Source: Aquihabitans sp.
GTDB taxonomy: Bacteria; Actinomycetota; Acidimicrobiia; Acidimicrobiales; Iamiaceae
NCBI GenBank assembly: GCA_025353965.1
Contig: JANXNS010000253.1
Coordinates: 1-46,790 of the forward strand
Direction of reading: 5' to 3'
Length of the DNA: 46,790 nucleotides
Shown here: piece after piece, positions 39,909-46,790 of the stretch
Layout: each line of letters opens with the position of its first letter
How positions within the stretch are numbered: position 1 is the first letter of the stretch
The notes under the pieces: model-generated
Database searches by the model: none
Told to the model about the DNA's origin: nothing
Seen by the model: the letters and a program-made list of their open reading frames with translations, nothing else
Program-made: the position numbers and the translations under genes

Positions 39909-41168
39909 CTAGGGGAGCGGGTCTGGGACTCGCTTCACGATGGCGGCGGCCATGGCGTAGGCCGCCTCGGCCGGGCCGATCTCATCGGGCTGGAGCAAGT
40001 TGGCCATGATCCGCAGCACCCAATCCATGAGGCTCCGCGACCGGATGCCCACGCGGGTGAGCTCCCGCATGATCAGGGGCTGGCCGATCACCTTGGCGAA
40101 CAGCCGGGCCACCTTGAAGTAGAGGCCATATTCCGCCTCGAGCCACTTGGGGTACTGCTGGAGATACATACCGTCACCCGTGGTGAGCGCTTCGCTGAGC
40201 AGCCCGGACACATGACGGCCCGTCTCGTAGGCGTAGTCGATGCCCTCGCCGTTGAAAGGGTTGACCGAGCCGCCGGCATCGCCGACCACGGCCCAGGTAG
40301 GCCCGACCTTGGGGTTGACCGATCCGGCCATGGGGATCCGGCCGCCGGTTGGCGGCTGGCACGGGTTCTCGGCGTCGATCTTCCAGTAGTCCGGCGCGGT
40401 GACGGCCCACTCCTTCATGAGGTGAGAAGTGTTGACCTCCCGCCAGTCACGGAAGGTGGACAGCAGGCCGATGCCCACGTTGATGGTGCCGTCACCCACC
40501 GGGAAGATCCAGCCGTAGCCGGGCAGCGAGTTGCCGTTGCGGTCCCGTACGTCCAGGCAGCTTTCTATCCACGGTTCGTCGTGCAGCGGGCTCTCGTAGT
40601 AGGTCCGGATGGCCATGCCCTGTGGGTACGTACGGTTGCGGGCGGTGCCCAAGGCCCGACCGAACCGTGAGTTGGCCCCATCGGCAATGACCACGTAGCG
40701 GGCACGGATCTCGCGGGTCTCCCCGGTGTCCTTGCTTTTGACCACCGCACCGGCCACCAGACCGCCTTCGACGATGGGGGCGACCGCTTCGGTGGCCTGA
40801 TGCAACTCTGCCCCCGCGGCGCCGGCGTGGTCGAACACCAGTTGGTCCAGGTCCCGACGCCGGACCACGAAACCGTGATCGGGGTAGATCGGGTGATTGG
40901 GCCAGGCCAGCTCAAGCGTCACACCGTGGGCCAGGGCCCGCAGTCCGGTGTAGCGGTGGTAGGGGAGCAGGGCGTCGTAGAGGCCCATGTCGGCCAGTTG
41001 TTTGACGGCCCGAGGGGTGAGGCCGTCGCCGCAGGTTTTGTCCCGGGGAAACGTCTTGCGTTCGACGCACACCACTCGGTGCCCAGCCTTGGCTAGCCAG
41101 TAGGACGTGGCCGATCCGGCTGGGCCACCACCCACCACCAACACGTCGGCACGATCAGCGGTCTTCAT
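39909..41168 (-). CDS. menJ: Geranylgeranyl reductase family protein, MenJ-like
   Basis: A 419-residue FAD-dependent reductase. The FAD loop is VLVVGGGPAGSATSYWLAKAGHRV, the family motif is FPRDKTCGDGLTPRAVKQL, and the second FAD site is WAVVGDAGGSVNPFNGEGIDYAYETG. MenJ (Mycobacterium Rv0561c) saturates one isoprene unit of menaquinone; related enzymes reduce archaeal or chlorophyll prenyl chains. Its position between zwf and a cytochrome c / bc complex region fits a role in preparing the quinone for respiration. It lies 58 bp downstream of the cytochrome c gene on the same strand. Confidence 0.85.
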   Translation of the reverse strand: MKTADRADVLVVGGGPAGSATSYWLAKAGHRVVCVERKTFPRDKTCGDGLTPRAVKQLADMGLYDALLPYHRYTGLRALAHGVTLELAWPNHPIYPDHGFVVRRRDLDQLVFDHAGAAGAELHQATEAVAPIVEGGLVAGAVVKSKDTGETREIRARYVVIADGANSRFGRALGTARNRTYPQGMAIRTYYESPLHDEPWIESCLDVRDRNGNSLPGYGWIFPVGDGTINVGIGLLSTFRDWREVNTSHLMKEWAVTAPDYWKIDAENPCQPPTGGRIPMAGSVNPKVGPTWAVVGDAGGSVNPFNGEGIDYAYETGRHVSGLLSEALTTGDGMYLQQYPKWLEAEYGLYFKVARLFAKVIGQPLIMRELTRVGIRSRSLMDWVLRIMANLLQPDEIGPAEAAYAMAAAIVKRVPDPLP

Positions 41169-41185
41169 GATTCGCAGTCTGGCCC

Positions 41186-41214
41186 GCGCTTGCGCTGATT
41201 ACACACCCAAGCGC
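41186..41214 (-). terminator. Hairpin between cytochrome c gene and menJ
   Basis: GCGCTTG (41186-41192) and CAAGCGC (41208-41214) form a 7-bp stem with a 15-nt loop in the 58-bp gap. It could be a partial terminator that sets different expression of the two genes. No U-tract is present. Confidence 0.3.
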
Positions 41215-41226
41215 CGGTGGATGTGG

Positions 41227-42042
41227 CTATTTGCCGCGAGCGACGCCAGACAGGTCGGGGTCGCCACCAGCGCCGAGGGCAATGACGGCGGTGACCTCCG
41301 TTGCTAGGGCGGTTGGCGCCGCAGCAAACGCTTCTGCGGTGAAGCCTTGCTCGGCTTTGGGGTCATACTTGTCGGCCCCGAATTCGGTTCGGACGTAGAT
41401 CACCACCGCGGCCAGTTCTTCTGGCGAGAGTGCCGGAAAGGCGGGCATGTTGCTGGGAAGTGTTGCCGTGTTCATGGCGCCACCCGGCCGTTTGGGGTCG
41501 CCGTAGCTTCCGTCGGCTCGGGCGCCGTCCTGGTAGCCAAAGTGGATCCAGTGGACCATGGCCAGTGGGTCCTTGAACGTGGTGATGGCGTGGCCAGCGT
41601 TGAGCTGCTGACCAGCGCCCCCTTCGGAGGCGCCAGCGCCATTGGTGAGGTGACAAGACTGGCAGTTGCCGGCGTAGACCTCTTTGCCAATGACCAGAGG
41701 ATCGTTTTCTCCCGCTGGCGGGGGCTGGACGGCGGAGACATAGATGAAGGCCCAGAGGGGAAGCAGGGCCAGGACTGAGGCGGCCCAATACGGGACCCGC
41801 TTGCGGGTCTTCGCCGCGGCCACCACGGCAATGTCGGGCTTGACCACAACAGGCTCGGCATCGAGCGTGGGGAGTGGTGCCCTCGTCTTGGCCGGCGTGA
41901 TGGCGGCGGCGGGCGCGGCGCCCGAGGCCGCGGCGGCCGCTGGGGCCGCGTCGCCAGCCGGAGTAGCGGCGGCGTCGCCACCGGCCATGGCAGCACGACG
42001 CTCGGCGGCACGCTTGAGTAGGTGCTCGGGGATTTCAGTCAC
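41227..42042 (-). CDS. Membrane-anchored monohaem cytochrome c with IPEHL N-terminal motif
   Basis: 271 residues. The cytoplasmic N-terminus begins TEIPEHLLKRAAERRAAM, then an Ala/Pro-rich linker, one membrane helix (about 85-104), and an outer cytochrome c domain with CQSCH (Cys127, Cys130, His131) and the probable axial Met199 in LPSNMPAFPALS. Electron transfer outside the membrane, probably from the adjacent bc complex to an oxidase, is inferred. GTG 42042 is chosen because GGAGGA lies 5 nt upstream; a longer frame to 42105 is less likely. The first 19 residues nearly repeat the start of subunit IV encoded across the divergent promoter. Confidence 0.9.
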   Translation of the reverse strand: MTEIPEHLLKRAAERRAAMAGGDAAATPAGDAAPAAAAASGAAPAAAITPAKTRAPLPTLDAEPVVVKPDIAVVAAAKTRKRVPYWAASVLALLPLWAFIYVSAVQPPPAGENDPLVIGKEVYAGNCQSCHLTNGAGASEGGAGQQLNAGHAITTFKDPLAMVHWIHFGYQDGARADGSYGDPKRPGGAMNTATLPSNMPAFPALSPEELAAVVIYVRTEFGADKYDPKAEQGFTAEAFAAAPTALATEVTAVIALGAGGDPDLSGVARGK

Positions 42043-42103
42043 GGACGTCCTCCGGCGGGCGGTTCGGTGGGCTTGCGGCGGCGGCCGAAAGCGGAACGGC
42101 GTC

Positions 42104-42109
42104 ACTCTA
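42104..42109 (-). promoter_or_regulatory. -10 box for the cytochrome c gene
   Basis: TAGAGT on the minus strand (42109-42104), about 60 nt before GTG 42042, in the 288-bp divergent region 42043-42330. Apart from this and the Rex-like box, no other feature is seen there. Confidence 0.35.
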
Positions 42110-42296
42110 GGCCTGGTCTCCCGGAACGGGCCAAGCCGTGAAACGACAAAGAGTCTGTACCGTCATCCAGGCGTCCAGACCGTGCCCGGGAAACAGGTGC
42201 GGAAGACCCGCTCGCAAATGTGTGGATCCTGAGGTCGCGTGCTAAACCGTCAACTGGAGCCGGTAGCGACAGCAGCGCTGGCCTCCACTTACATCA

Positions 42297-42314
42297 TTGT
42301 GAACAAATTCACGA
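42297..42314 (+). promoter_or_regulatory. Rex operator before the cytochrome bc operon
   Basis: TTGTGAACAAATTCACGA matches the Rex consensus TTGTGAA-n4-TTCACAA at all but one position. It ends 16 bp before ATG 42331 and overlaps the likely start of transcription, so bound Rex would block the operon when NADH is low. The rex gene itself is in this window (24378-25025). Confidence 0.75.
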
Positions 42315-42330
42315 GGAGGCAGCAGGACCG

Positions 42331-42825
42331 ATGATCATCGCCGCATCGTTCTTGGAGCAGGTCAGGCACGTCATTGGCTCCATCTTGTTGGGGTTCGCCA
42401 ATGTCGCCTTCACCGGATCGCTCCTCCTCTCGTTCGCGCTTGTGGGTGCGGTCGTCATGCTCTCCAAGCGCCGTCCCAAAGATGCACCGCTCAGTTGGGG
42501 CCAGGCCATGTTCGCGGCCATGTATGTGACCTTCACCTTGTTCTGGTTCTTCGGTGTGGTCCCGGACCGCTGGCTCAACTACGCCCAGGGTTCGCTTGGC
42601 ATGCGCTCGGACGCCATCCTCGCTGGCCCCGGTTCCACCGGTTGGTTCAAAAACATCCCGGTCGTCATCTCCAAGTCCACCATCGCCGATATCGTCACCA
42701 CGGTGATCTACGGAGTCGGCTTCACGCTCACCGTGTCCCTGTGGGCCCTCTGGCAGAAGCGCGGGCAGGCCGTCACCGAAGAGATCGAAACGTCCCCCTA
42801 CGGCCGTCCGCTCGTGAAGGCCTGA
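42331..42825 (+). CDS. Three-helix membrane protein of the bc operon, unknown
   Basis: 164 residues with membrane segments near 15-44, 57-77 and 118-143, and a short polar C-terminus. No haem ligands in a CxxCH pattern and no known family are recognised. It is the first gene of the respiratory operon, 7 bp before the dicluster ferredoxin gene, so it may anchor that ferredoxin to the membrane or to the complex. ATG 42331 is used because the Rex box and GAGGAGG lie just upstream; the longer frame from 42220 would run through the operator. Confidence 0.75.
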   Translation: MIIAASFLEQVRHVIGSILLGFANVAFTGSLLLSFALVGAVVMLSKRRPKDAPLSWGQAMFAAMYVTFTLFWFFGVVPDRWLNYAQGSLGMRSDAILAGPGSTGWFKNIPVVISKSTIADIVTTVIYGVGFTLTVSLWALWQKRGQAVTEEIETSPYGRPLVKA

Positions 42826-42832
42826 TCGTCTC

Positions 42833-43249
42833 ATGACCAAGACCGACGCCAACCCCCCAATGCCGGAGTTCCTCACGAACTACGCCTTGGTTGAGGTAGA
42901 TGCGGACTACCTGGCGAAGGCAGTCAAGCCCAAGCAGTTCATTCACATCGATCAGTCCGAATGCATCATGTGCGAGGGTTGCGTCGATATCTGCCCGTGG
43001 AAGTGCATCCACATGGTGGATCCCGGCTCCATCGCCACGGCGGAGGGGACCGAGCGCCCGGGGGTAGACCCCAGTGACCAGGTGATTTTCCTGATCGACG
43101 ACGACGTTTGTACTCGCTGTGCGCTCTGCGTCGACCGGTGCCCCACCGGCGTGATCATCCTCGGCAAGATCGGGGACCCTGCGGCCAATGGAGACGGGCA
43201 CCAGCGCACCAATACCCACGGGTACGGCTACGGAATGCGGCTCGGATGA
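42833..43249 (+). CDS. Dicluster [4Fe-4S] ferredoxin
   Basis: 138 residues. Two full cluster motifs are present: CIMCEGCVDICP (Cys44, 47, 50, 54) and CTRCALCVDRCP (Cys93, 96, 99, 103), separated by a ~38-residue insertion containing VDPGSIATAEGTERPGVDP. A Gly/Tyr/His-rich tail follows. The protein would shuttle electrons at the cytoplasmic face. Its place between an unknown membrane protein and cytochrome b6 suggests it is a subunit or electron donor or acceptor of this bc complex. A ferredoxin inside a bc operon is not the standard actinobacterial arrangement. Confidence 0.93.
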   Translation: MTKTDANPPMPEFLTNYALVEVDADYLAKAVKPKQFIHIDQSECIMCEGCVDICPWKCIHMVDPGSIATAEGTERPGVDPSDQVIFLIDDDVCTRCALCVDRCPTGVIILGKIGDPAANGDGHQRTNTHGYGYGMRLG

Positions 43250-43308
43250 TGGCGCCACTCGCAGGACAATTCACTTCGGATCCCCGCCAATACGATCGGG
43301 AGAAGTAG
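43249..43308 (+). CDS. 19-residue open frame between ferredoxin and cytochrome b genes
   Basis: An ATG overlaps the ferredoxin stop (TGATG) and opens a 19-codon frame (MAPLAGQFTSDPRQYDREK). The peptide is polar, not a membrane helix. Its last codons hold the GGGAGAAG Shine-Dalgarno of cytochrome b, so its main effect may be to couple translation. Existence as a stable peptide is unproven. Confidence 0.25.
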   Translation: MAPLAGQFTSDPRQYDREK

Positions 43309-43314
43309 GCACTG

Positions 43315-44088
43315 ATGGCTAAGACCATGCAAAATAAGGGGTCCGCCAAGCTCGGCGAGATCACCGACAAGATGCAGGCTTCTCAAGCCTGGAACTCCAT
43401 CTTCCGTCCCGGCTCGATCTTCCGTAAGGGCTACACCGATAGCCCCCGGAACCGGTCCTACGTGATTATGAACTCGGTGCTCTACCACCTGCACCCGGTC
43501 AAGGTGAAGCGCCATGCCGTGAAGGTGAGCTACACGCTCTGCCTAGGCGGGTTGAGCTTCTTCCTGTTCATCCTGCTCACGGTCACCGGCATCTTCTTGA
43601 TGTTCTTCTACCGGCCCACGGCCGCACAGGCCTGGAACGACATCTACACGTTGCAGACCTCAGTCACCTTTGGCCTCCTCGTGAGAAACATGCACCGGTG
43701 GTCCGCCCACCTCATGGTGCTTACGGTCTTCCTGCATATGGCCCGCGTTTTTTACCACGGCGCCTACAAGCCGCCACGTGAGTTCAACTGGGTCATCGGC
43801 ATCGTATTGTTGCTCCTCACCTTGCTGCTCTCCTTCACCGGTTACCTGCTCCCCTGGGATCAACTGGCGCTGTGGGCGGTGACCGTAGGAACCAACATGA
43901 TGGGCTACACCCCCGTCTTCGGAAATCAAGTGCGCTTCGTGCTGCTGGGCGGCTCGGAGATAGGCACCGACACGTTGTTGCGCTGGTACGTGCTGCATGT
44001 GTTGATGCTCCCGTTCGTCATCGTGATCTTTATGGCCATCCACTTCTGGCGTGTCCGCAAAGACGGCGGCATCAGCGGTCCGCTTTAA
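43315..44088 (+). CDS. Cytochrome b6-type subunit of a menaquinol:cytochrome c reductase
   Basis: 257 residues, four membrane helices: the N-terminal half of a split cytochrome b. Haem ligands are His127 and His141 (14 apart) and His228 and His243 (15 apart); 15 in the second pair is the b6-type spacing. RNMHRWSAHLMV, SFTGYLLPWDQLALWAVTVGTNM and FWRVRKDGG are family features. Cys76 in TLCLGGLS aligns with the Cys that binds the extra haem ci in b6f and Bacillus-type complexes, so a third, covalent haem is predicted. Mycobacterium and Streptomyces use a fused QcrB instead. Confidence 0.93.
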   Translation: MAKTMQNKGSAKLGEITDKMQASQAWNSIFRPGSIFRKGYTDSPRNRSYVIMNSVLYHLHPVKVKRHAVKVSYTLCLGGLSFFLFILLTVTGIFLMFFYRPTAAQAWNDIYTLQTSVTFGLLVRNMHRWSAHLMVLTVFLHMARVFYHGAYKPPREFNWVIGIVLLLLTLLLSFTGYLLPWDQLALWAVTVGTNMMGYTPVFGNQVRFVLLGGSEIGTDTLLRWYVLHVLMLPFVIVIFMAIHFWRVRKDGGISGPL

Positions 44089-44106
44089 GGACTTGGAGGA
44101 ATCGGT

Positions 44107-44865
44107 ATGACTGAGATCCCAGAGCACCTACGCAAGCGAGCCGAAGAGGCCCGGGCGAAGGCTGCAGCCGCCAAGGCTGAGCCAGAGGCCGCCGCCGCGG
44201 CCGCGCCTAGCGAGGCCGAGAGCAAGATCCCCGCGCATTTGTTGGAACGAGCTAAAGCGGCCCGATCCAAGGCGGCAGGCACCGGAGATGTCGGGGAGTC
44301 CGTCGCCGCCGCTTCGGGTGGCGGCACCGCGCTGGCCACCGCCGCACCCCCGGTTGCTGCTGGCCCCGGCGGTCACACGCAACGCCTCCTAACGGTGGTC
44401 AAGTCGGGCTCCATCCAAGACGTCAAGGCCAGTCCTCAGGACAAGGTCCACGTGTGGCCCCACTTGCTCTCCATTGAGTTCGTTGCATCGCTGTTGTGCA
44501 TTGGCTTCGTACTGATCTTCTCGATCTTTGTGAATGCGCCGCTGCTGGAACTGGCCGACATCAACAAGACGCCAAACCCGTCCAAGGCGCCCTGGTACTT
44601 CCTCGGTCTCCAGGAAATGCTTTCCATGTTCCACCCGATGGTGGCCGGTGTATTGCTGCCTGGCCTCGGGCTGGGGGGGCTCATGCTTGCCCCCTACGTG
44701 GACCGCAACCCGTCGATCAAGCCCGAGGATCGCAAGTTCGCCATTTCGCTGTTCACCGTGTTCCTGATGTCGTCTGCAGTGCTCACCATTATCGGCTCGT
44801 TCTTCCGAGGCCCCGGGCAGTTGTTTGTCATGCCTTGGGTCCAGGGCCTCTTCTTCGAGCTGTAA
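44107..44865 (+). CDS. Cytochrome b subunit IV-type protein with N-terminal IPEHL repeats
   Basis: 252 residues. The N-terminal ~90 are soluble and Ala/Glu/Lys-rich, with two copies of an IPxHL motif (TEIPEHLRKRAEEARAKA at 2-19 and KIPAHLLERAKAARSKA at 40-56). The membrane part has three helices (about 122-143, 178-198, 212-232) and carries the Qo motif KAPWYFLGLQE (160-170), where APWY stands in place of PEWY. It completes the split cytochrome b and contributes the quinol oxidation site. It starts 18 bp after cytochrome b6, with GGAGGA upstream. Confidence 0.9.
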   Translation: MTEIPEHLRKRAEEARAKAAAAKAEPEAAAAAAPSEAESKIPAHLLERAKAARSKAAGTGDVGESVAAASGGGTALATAAPPVAAGPGGHTQRLLTVVKSGSIQDVKASPQDKVHVWPHLLSIEFVASLLCIGFVLIFSIFVNAPLLELADINKTPNPSKAPWYFLGLQEMLSMFHPMVAGVLLPGLGLGGLMLAPYVDRNPSIKPEDRKFAISLFTVFLMSSAVLTIIGSFFRGPGQLFVMPWVQGLFFEL

Positions 44866-44881
44866 GGAAAGGAAAACAGAA

Positions 44882-45733
44882 ATGGGATTCGTCGTCGTCT
44901 TCATCCTGGTGCTGGTCGCGTTTGCCGGCCTGCTGATTGTTTCGACCCTCCGTAACCGCGAGTCGGAGGCTGCTGGCAGCCTTTCCCGCGAGACCCGCAG
45001 CCGTGATCGCAAGTCCCGCAAACCGACGCCGCTGCTAGAAGGCACGTCAGGCAAAGATGTCGAGCGGGCCGCCCAGCTGGCCCGCAAGGGCGGAGAATTG
45101 GTGCCGGTAAGCGAACCGGCCCCGCCGGTTGCCTACGTCGCCCCCGATTTGGAAGAGATCGGGGTAGCCCGTCGCCAGTTCCTCAACCGTTCGTTGGTGG
45201 GCGGCATGCTCTTGAGCATCGGTACCTTTGGCGGTGGTGTGCTGGCCTTCCTGTGGCCGGGGTCCACCGGTGGTTTCGGCTCCAAGATCACCGTCGGCAA
45301 GATCGTCGACATCGAAGCCGCCATTCAGGCCGGGAACGGGTTTGCCTACTACCCGGAGGGCCGCATGTGGATCACGGCGTATCCGCAGGGCGCCCTGGAA
45401 AAGGCCCGCAAGGTCTACAGCCCGGGAGAATTGGCCGGCATGGAAAAGGGCGTCATTGCCCTCTACCAGAAGTGTGTGCACTTGGGCTGTCGGGTGCCGT
45501 CGTGCGCAACCTCTCAATGGTTCGAGTGCGGCTGCCACGGATCCCAGTACAACCAGGTTGGCGAGAAGAAGGGAGGCCCGGCTCCCCGAGGCCTCGATCG
45601 CTTCACCATGGCCGTGTCCGGCGGATCATTGAGTGTCAACACGGGAGCTATCATTCAAGGCCCCCCGATCGGCACCAACACCACCGGCCAAGAGGCCGAG
45701 GGTCCCCACTGCGTCTCTGGTGGTCACAAGTAA
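44882..45733 (+). CDS. Rieske [2Fe-2S] iron-sulfur protein
   Basis: 283 residues. An N-terminal membrane helix (2-20) and a second one near 105-125, which follows a twin-arginine-like ARRQFLNRSL, anchor a C-terminal Rieske domain. Cluster ligands are Cys198 and His200 (CVHLGC) and Cys216 and His219 (CGCHGS); Cys203 and Cys218 would form the disulfide. It takes electrons from quinol at the Qo site and passes them to cytochrome c. ATG 44882 is chosen because AAGGAAAGG precedes it and it begins the first membrane helix. The stop overlaps the next start by 1 nt. Confidence 0.95.
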   Translation: MGFVVVFILVLVAFAGLLIVSTLRNRESEAAGSLSRETRSRDRKSRKPTPLLEGTSGKDVERAAQLARKGGELVPVSEPAPPVAYVAPDLEEIGVARRQFLNRSLVGGMLLSIGTFGGGVLAFLWPGSTGGFGSKITVGKIVDIEAAIQAGNGFAYYPEGRMWITAYPQGALEKARKVYSPGELAGMEKGVIALYQKCVHLGCRVPSCATSQWFECGCHGSQYNQVGEKKGGPAPRGLDRFTMAVSGGSLSVNTGAIIQGPPIGTNTTGQEAEGPHCVSGGHK

Positions 45734-46790
45734 TGCTCTTTGCTGCCAGCACCCAGACCTCGGTTGGGTTCATCATTTTGTTCGTGGCGTTCGTTGTCGG
45801 CATCACCTATGCCGCAGTGAACATCCGCCAAGCCAAGCCAGAAATCGGCTCGGAAATTGAGCTTGCCGCCAACCGTAAGCCCTACCTCCCCGATGCCGAG
45901 CTGGAAGGGCGCAAGCTCGATCGCACCCTCAGCCTTGGCTTGTTGGGCCTCTTCATCGTGGGCATCGGCCTGCCGCTCTACTGGCTCCAGGAGCCAGGCC
46001 GCCAGACCAACGAAATCGGTAACCTGCACCGCAAGTTTGTTGACCGCGGCGCAGCCATGTTTGCCCCCACTGAAGCGGGTGGCTTCAACTGCGCCTTCTG
46101 CCATGGCACCAACGGGGTCGGCGGCGTTGCGCCCTACACAATCACCGATGCAGAAGGCCGCTTCGTGAAGCAGGTCGACTGGAAGGGCCCGGCACTCAAC
46201 ACCGTGCTCCTGCGATACACCCGAGATGAGGTTCGCTACGTGCTTGAGTACGGGCGCCCGTTCTCGCCCATGCCCGCCTGGGGCTCCAAAGGTGGCGGCC
46301 CACTCACCGAGCAGAAGCTCCAGAACCTGATCGACTATCTCGAATCGATCCAGATCACCCCGGCCGAGTCTCAGAAGCAGGCTGCTACTCAGCTGGCCAA
46401 GATGATGAAAACCAAAGATGGCACCTGCATCAAGGCGCTCACGCAATCGGCCAAGGACGGCCTCACCGGAGATGCGCTGACCACATTCGATCCCACTTCG
46501 GTCAACACAAGTTCTTGTCCGCCTCGGTGGAAGAGCGAAGGAGAAGCCCTGTTCAATATGGGCTACGACGACGGGTTTGCTGGCGGTGCGTATTCCTGCG
46601 GTCGCTGTCACACCACGAGCTGGTCTTACGGCGAGAAGGCAGTCGATGGAAGTGGCGCCTTTGGACCGCCACTCACCAACGTGCTCCAGCAGTTCCCTGG
46701 CGGGTCCGTCGGGTTCGAGCAGCAAGTGGACTTCATCTGTAAGGGGAGCGCCAACGGCGCCCGCTACGGCAAGAGCGGCATGGGTAGCGG
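45733..46790 (+). CDS. Membrane dihaem cytochrome c of the bc complex (cut by window edge)
   Basis: 352 codons are visible; the frame is open at the right edge. Two membrane helices (about 8-28 and 66-86) come first, then two cytochrome c domains with CAFCH (120-124) and CGRCH (289-293). FSPMPAWGSKGGGPLT carries a probable axial Met180. Between the haem domains are two extra cysteines (232 and 262) that could form a disulfide. A dihaem c subunit parallels actinobacterial QcrC, but here it follows the Rieske gene instead of preceding it. The ATG overlaps the Rieske stop (TAATG). Confidence 0.92.
   Translation, partial: MLFAASTQTSVGFIILFVAFVVGITYAAVNIRQAKPEIGSEIELAANRKPYLPDAELEGRKLDRTLSLGLLGLFIVGIGLPLYWLQEPGRQTNEIGNLHRKFVDRGAAMFAPTEAGGFNCAFCHGTNGVGGVAPYTITDAEGRFVKQVDWKGPALNTVLLRYTRDEVRYVLEYGRPFSPMPAWGSKGGGPLTEQKLQNLIDYLESIQITPAESQKQAATQLAKMMKTKDGTCIKALTQSAKDGLTGDALTTFDPTSVNTSSCPPRWKSEGEALFNMGYDDGFAGGAYSCGRCHTTSWSYGEKAVDGSGAFGPPLTNVLQQFPGGSVGFEQQVDFICKGSANGARYGKSGMGS

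Overview
The window is about 46.8 kb of GC-rich, densely packed bacterial chromosome. The gene set points to an actinobacterium: mycothiol synthesis (mshA next to a YbjN gene, as in Mycobacterium), an RsiG-type c-di-GMP-responsive anti-sigma factor, Rex linked to haem genes, a fused CobA-HemD, a MenJ-like reductase and many GTG starts. A split, b6-type cytochrome b and several lineage-unusual features make a deep-branching class such as Acidimicrobiia more likely than Mycobacteriales or Streptomycetales; that placement is inference. There are no phage genes, insertion sequences, CRISPR arrays, rRNA or recognisable tRNA genes.

Layout, left to right. (1) 1-2981: a helicase cut by the left edge, then a STAS/anti-sigma kinase pair and the Na+/H+ antiporter NhaA. 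(2) 2978-5826: a leftward unit SDR-vapB-vapC-P450 under an operator resembling sterol/lipid TetR (KstR-type) boxes. (3) 5840-15883: single genes: ArfB, a META protein, a PH-like membrane protein, a ceramidase-fold hydrolase lacking the usual serine, Lgt, an XRE-cupin regulator divergent from an EamA transporter, an enoyl-CoA hydratase-like protein, a YgjP-like protease, a histidine phosphatase, a MoaD-like carrier with a tail beyond Gly-Gly, and a CdsA-like membrane protein. (4) 15966-24332: rsiG, an XRE regulator, mshA, ybjN, proC, a SAM hydrolase with a 28-residue membrane peptide, an ABC exporter and an acyl-CoA ligase. (5) 24338-35771: rex followed by a tetrapyrrole cluster (sirC-like, hemA, hemC, cobA-hemD, HAD, hemB, hemL) that ends in a translationally coupled GGDEF-EAL protein. 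(6) 35827-39709: pgi-gnd-zwf for glucose 6-phosphate and the oxidative pentose phosphate branch. (7) 39909-46790: a menaquinone side-chain reductase and a membrane cytochrome c leftward, and, divergently, a respiratory operon (membrane protein, dicluster ferredoxin, cytochrome b6, subunit IV, Rieske protein, dihaem cytochrome c) cut by the right edge.

The parts fit together. Rex senses NADH/NAD+ and has a candidate operator both in front of rex-hem and in front of the cytochrome bc operon, so haem supply and the complex that consumes haem would respond to the same signal. MenJ would tailor the menaquinone oxidised by that complex. A c-di-GMP synthase/hydrolase and a c-di-GMP-sensing RsiG lie in the same window. 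The most novel-looking system is the bc operon: a split cytochrome b with a Cys at the haem ci position, an altered Qo motif (APWY instead of PEWY), a dicluster ferredoxin subunit, and an N-terminal IPEHL motif shared between subunit IV and the neighbouring cytochrome c.

Many genes have a TAnnnT -10 box ending 6-8 nt before the start codon, which suggests frequent leaderless transcription and was used to choose several starts.
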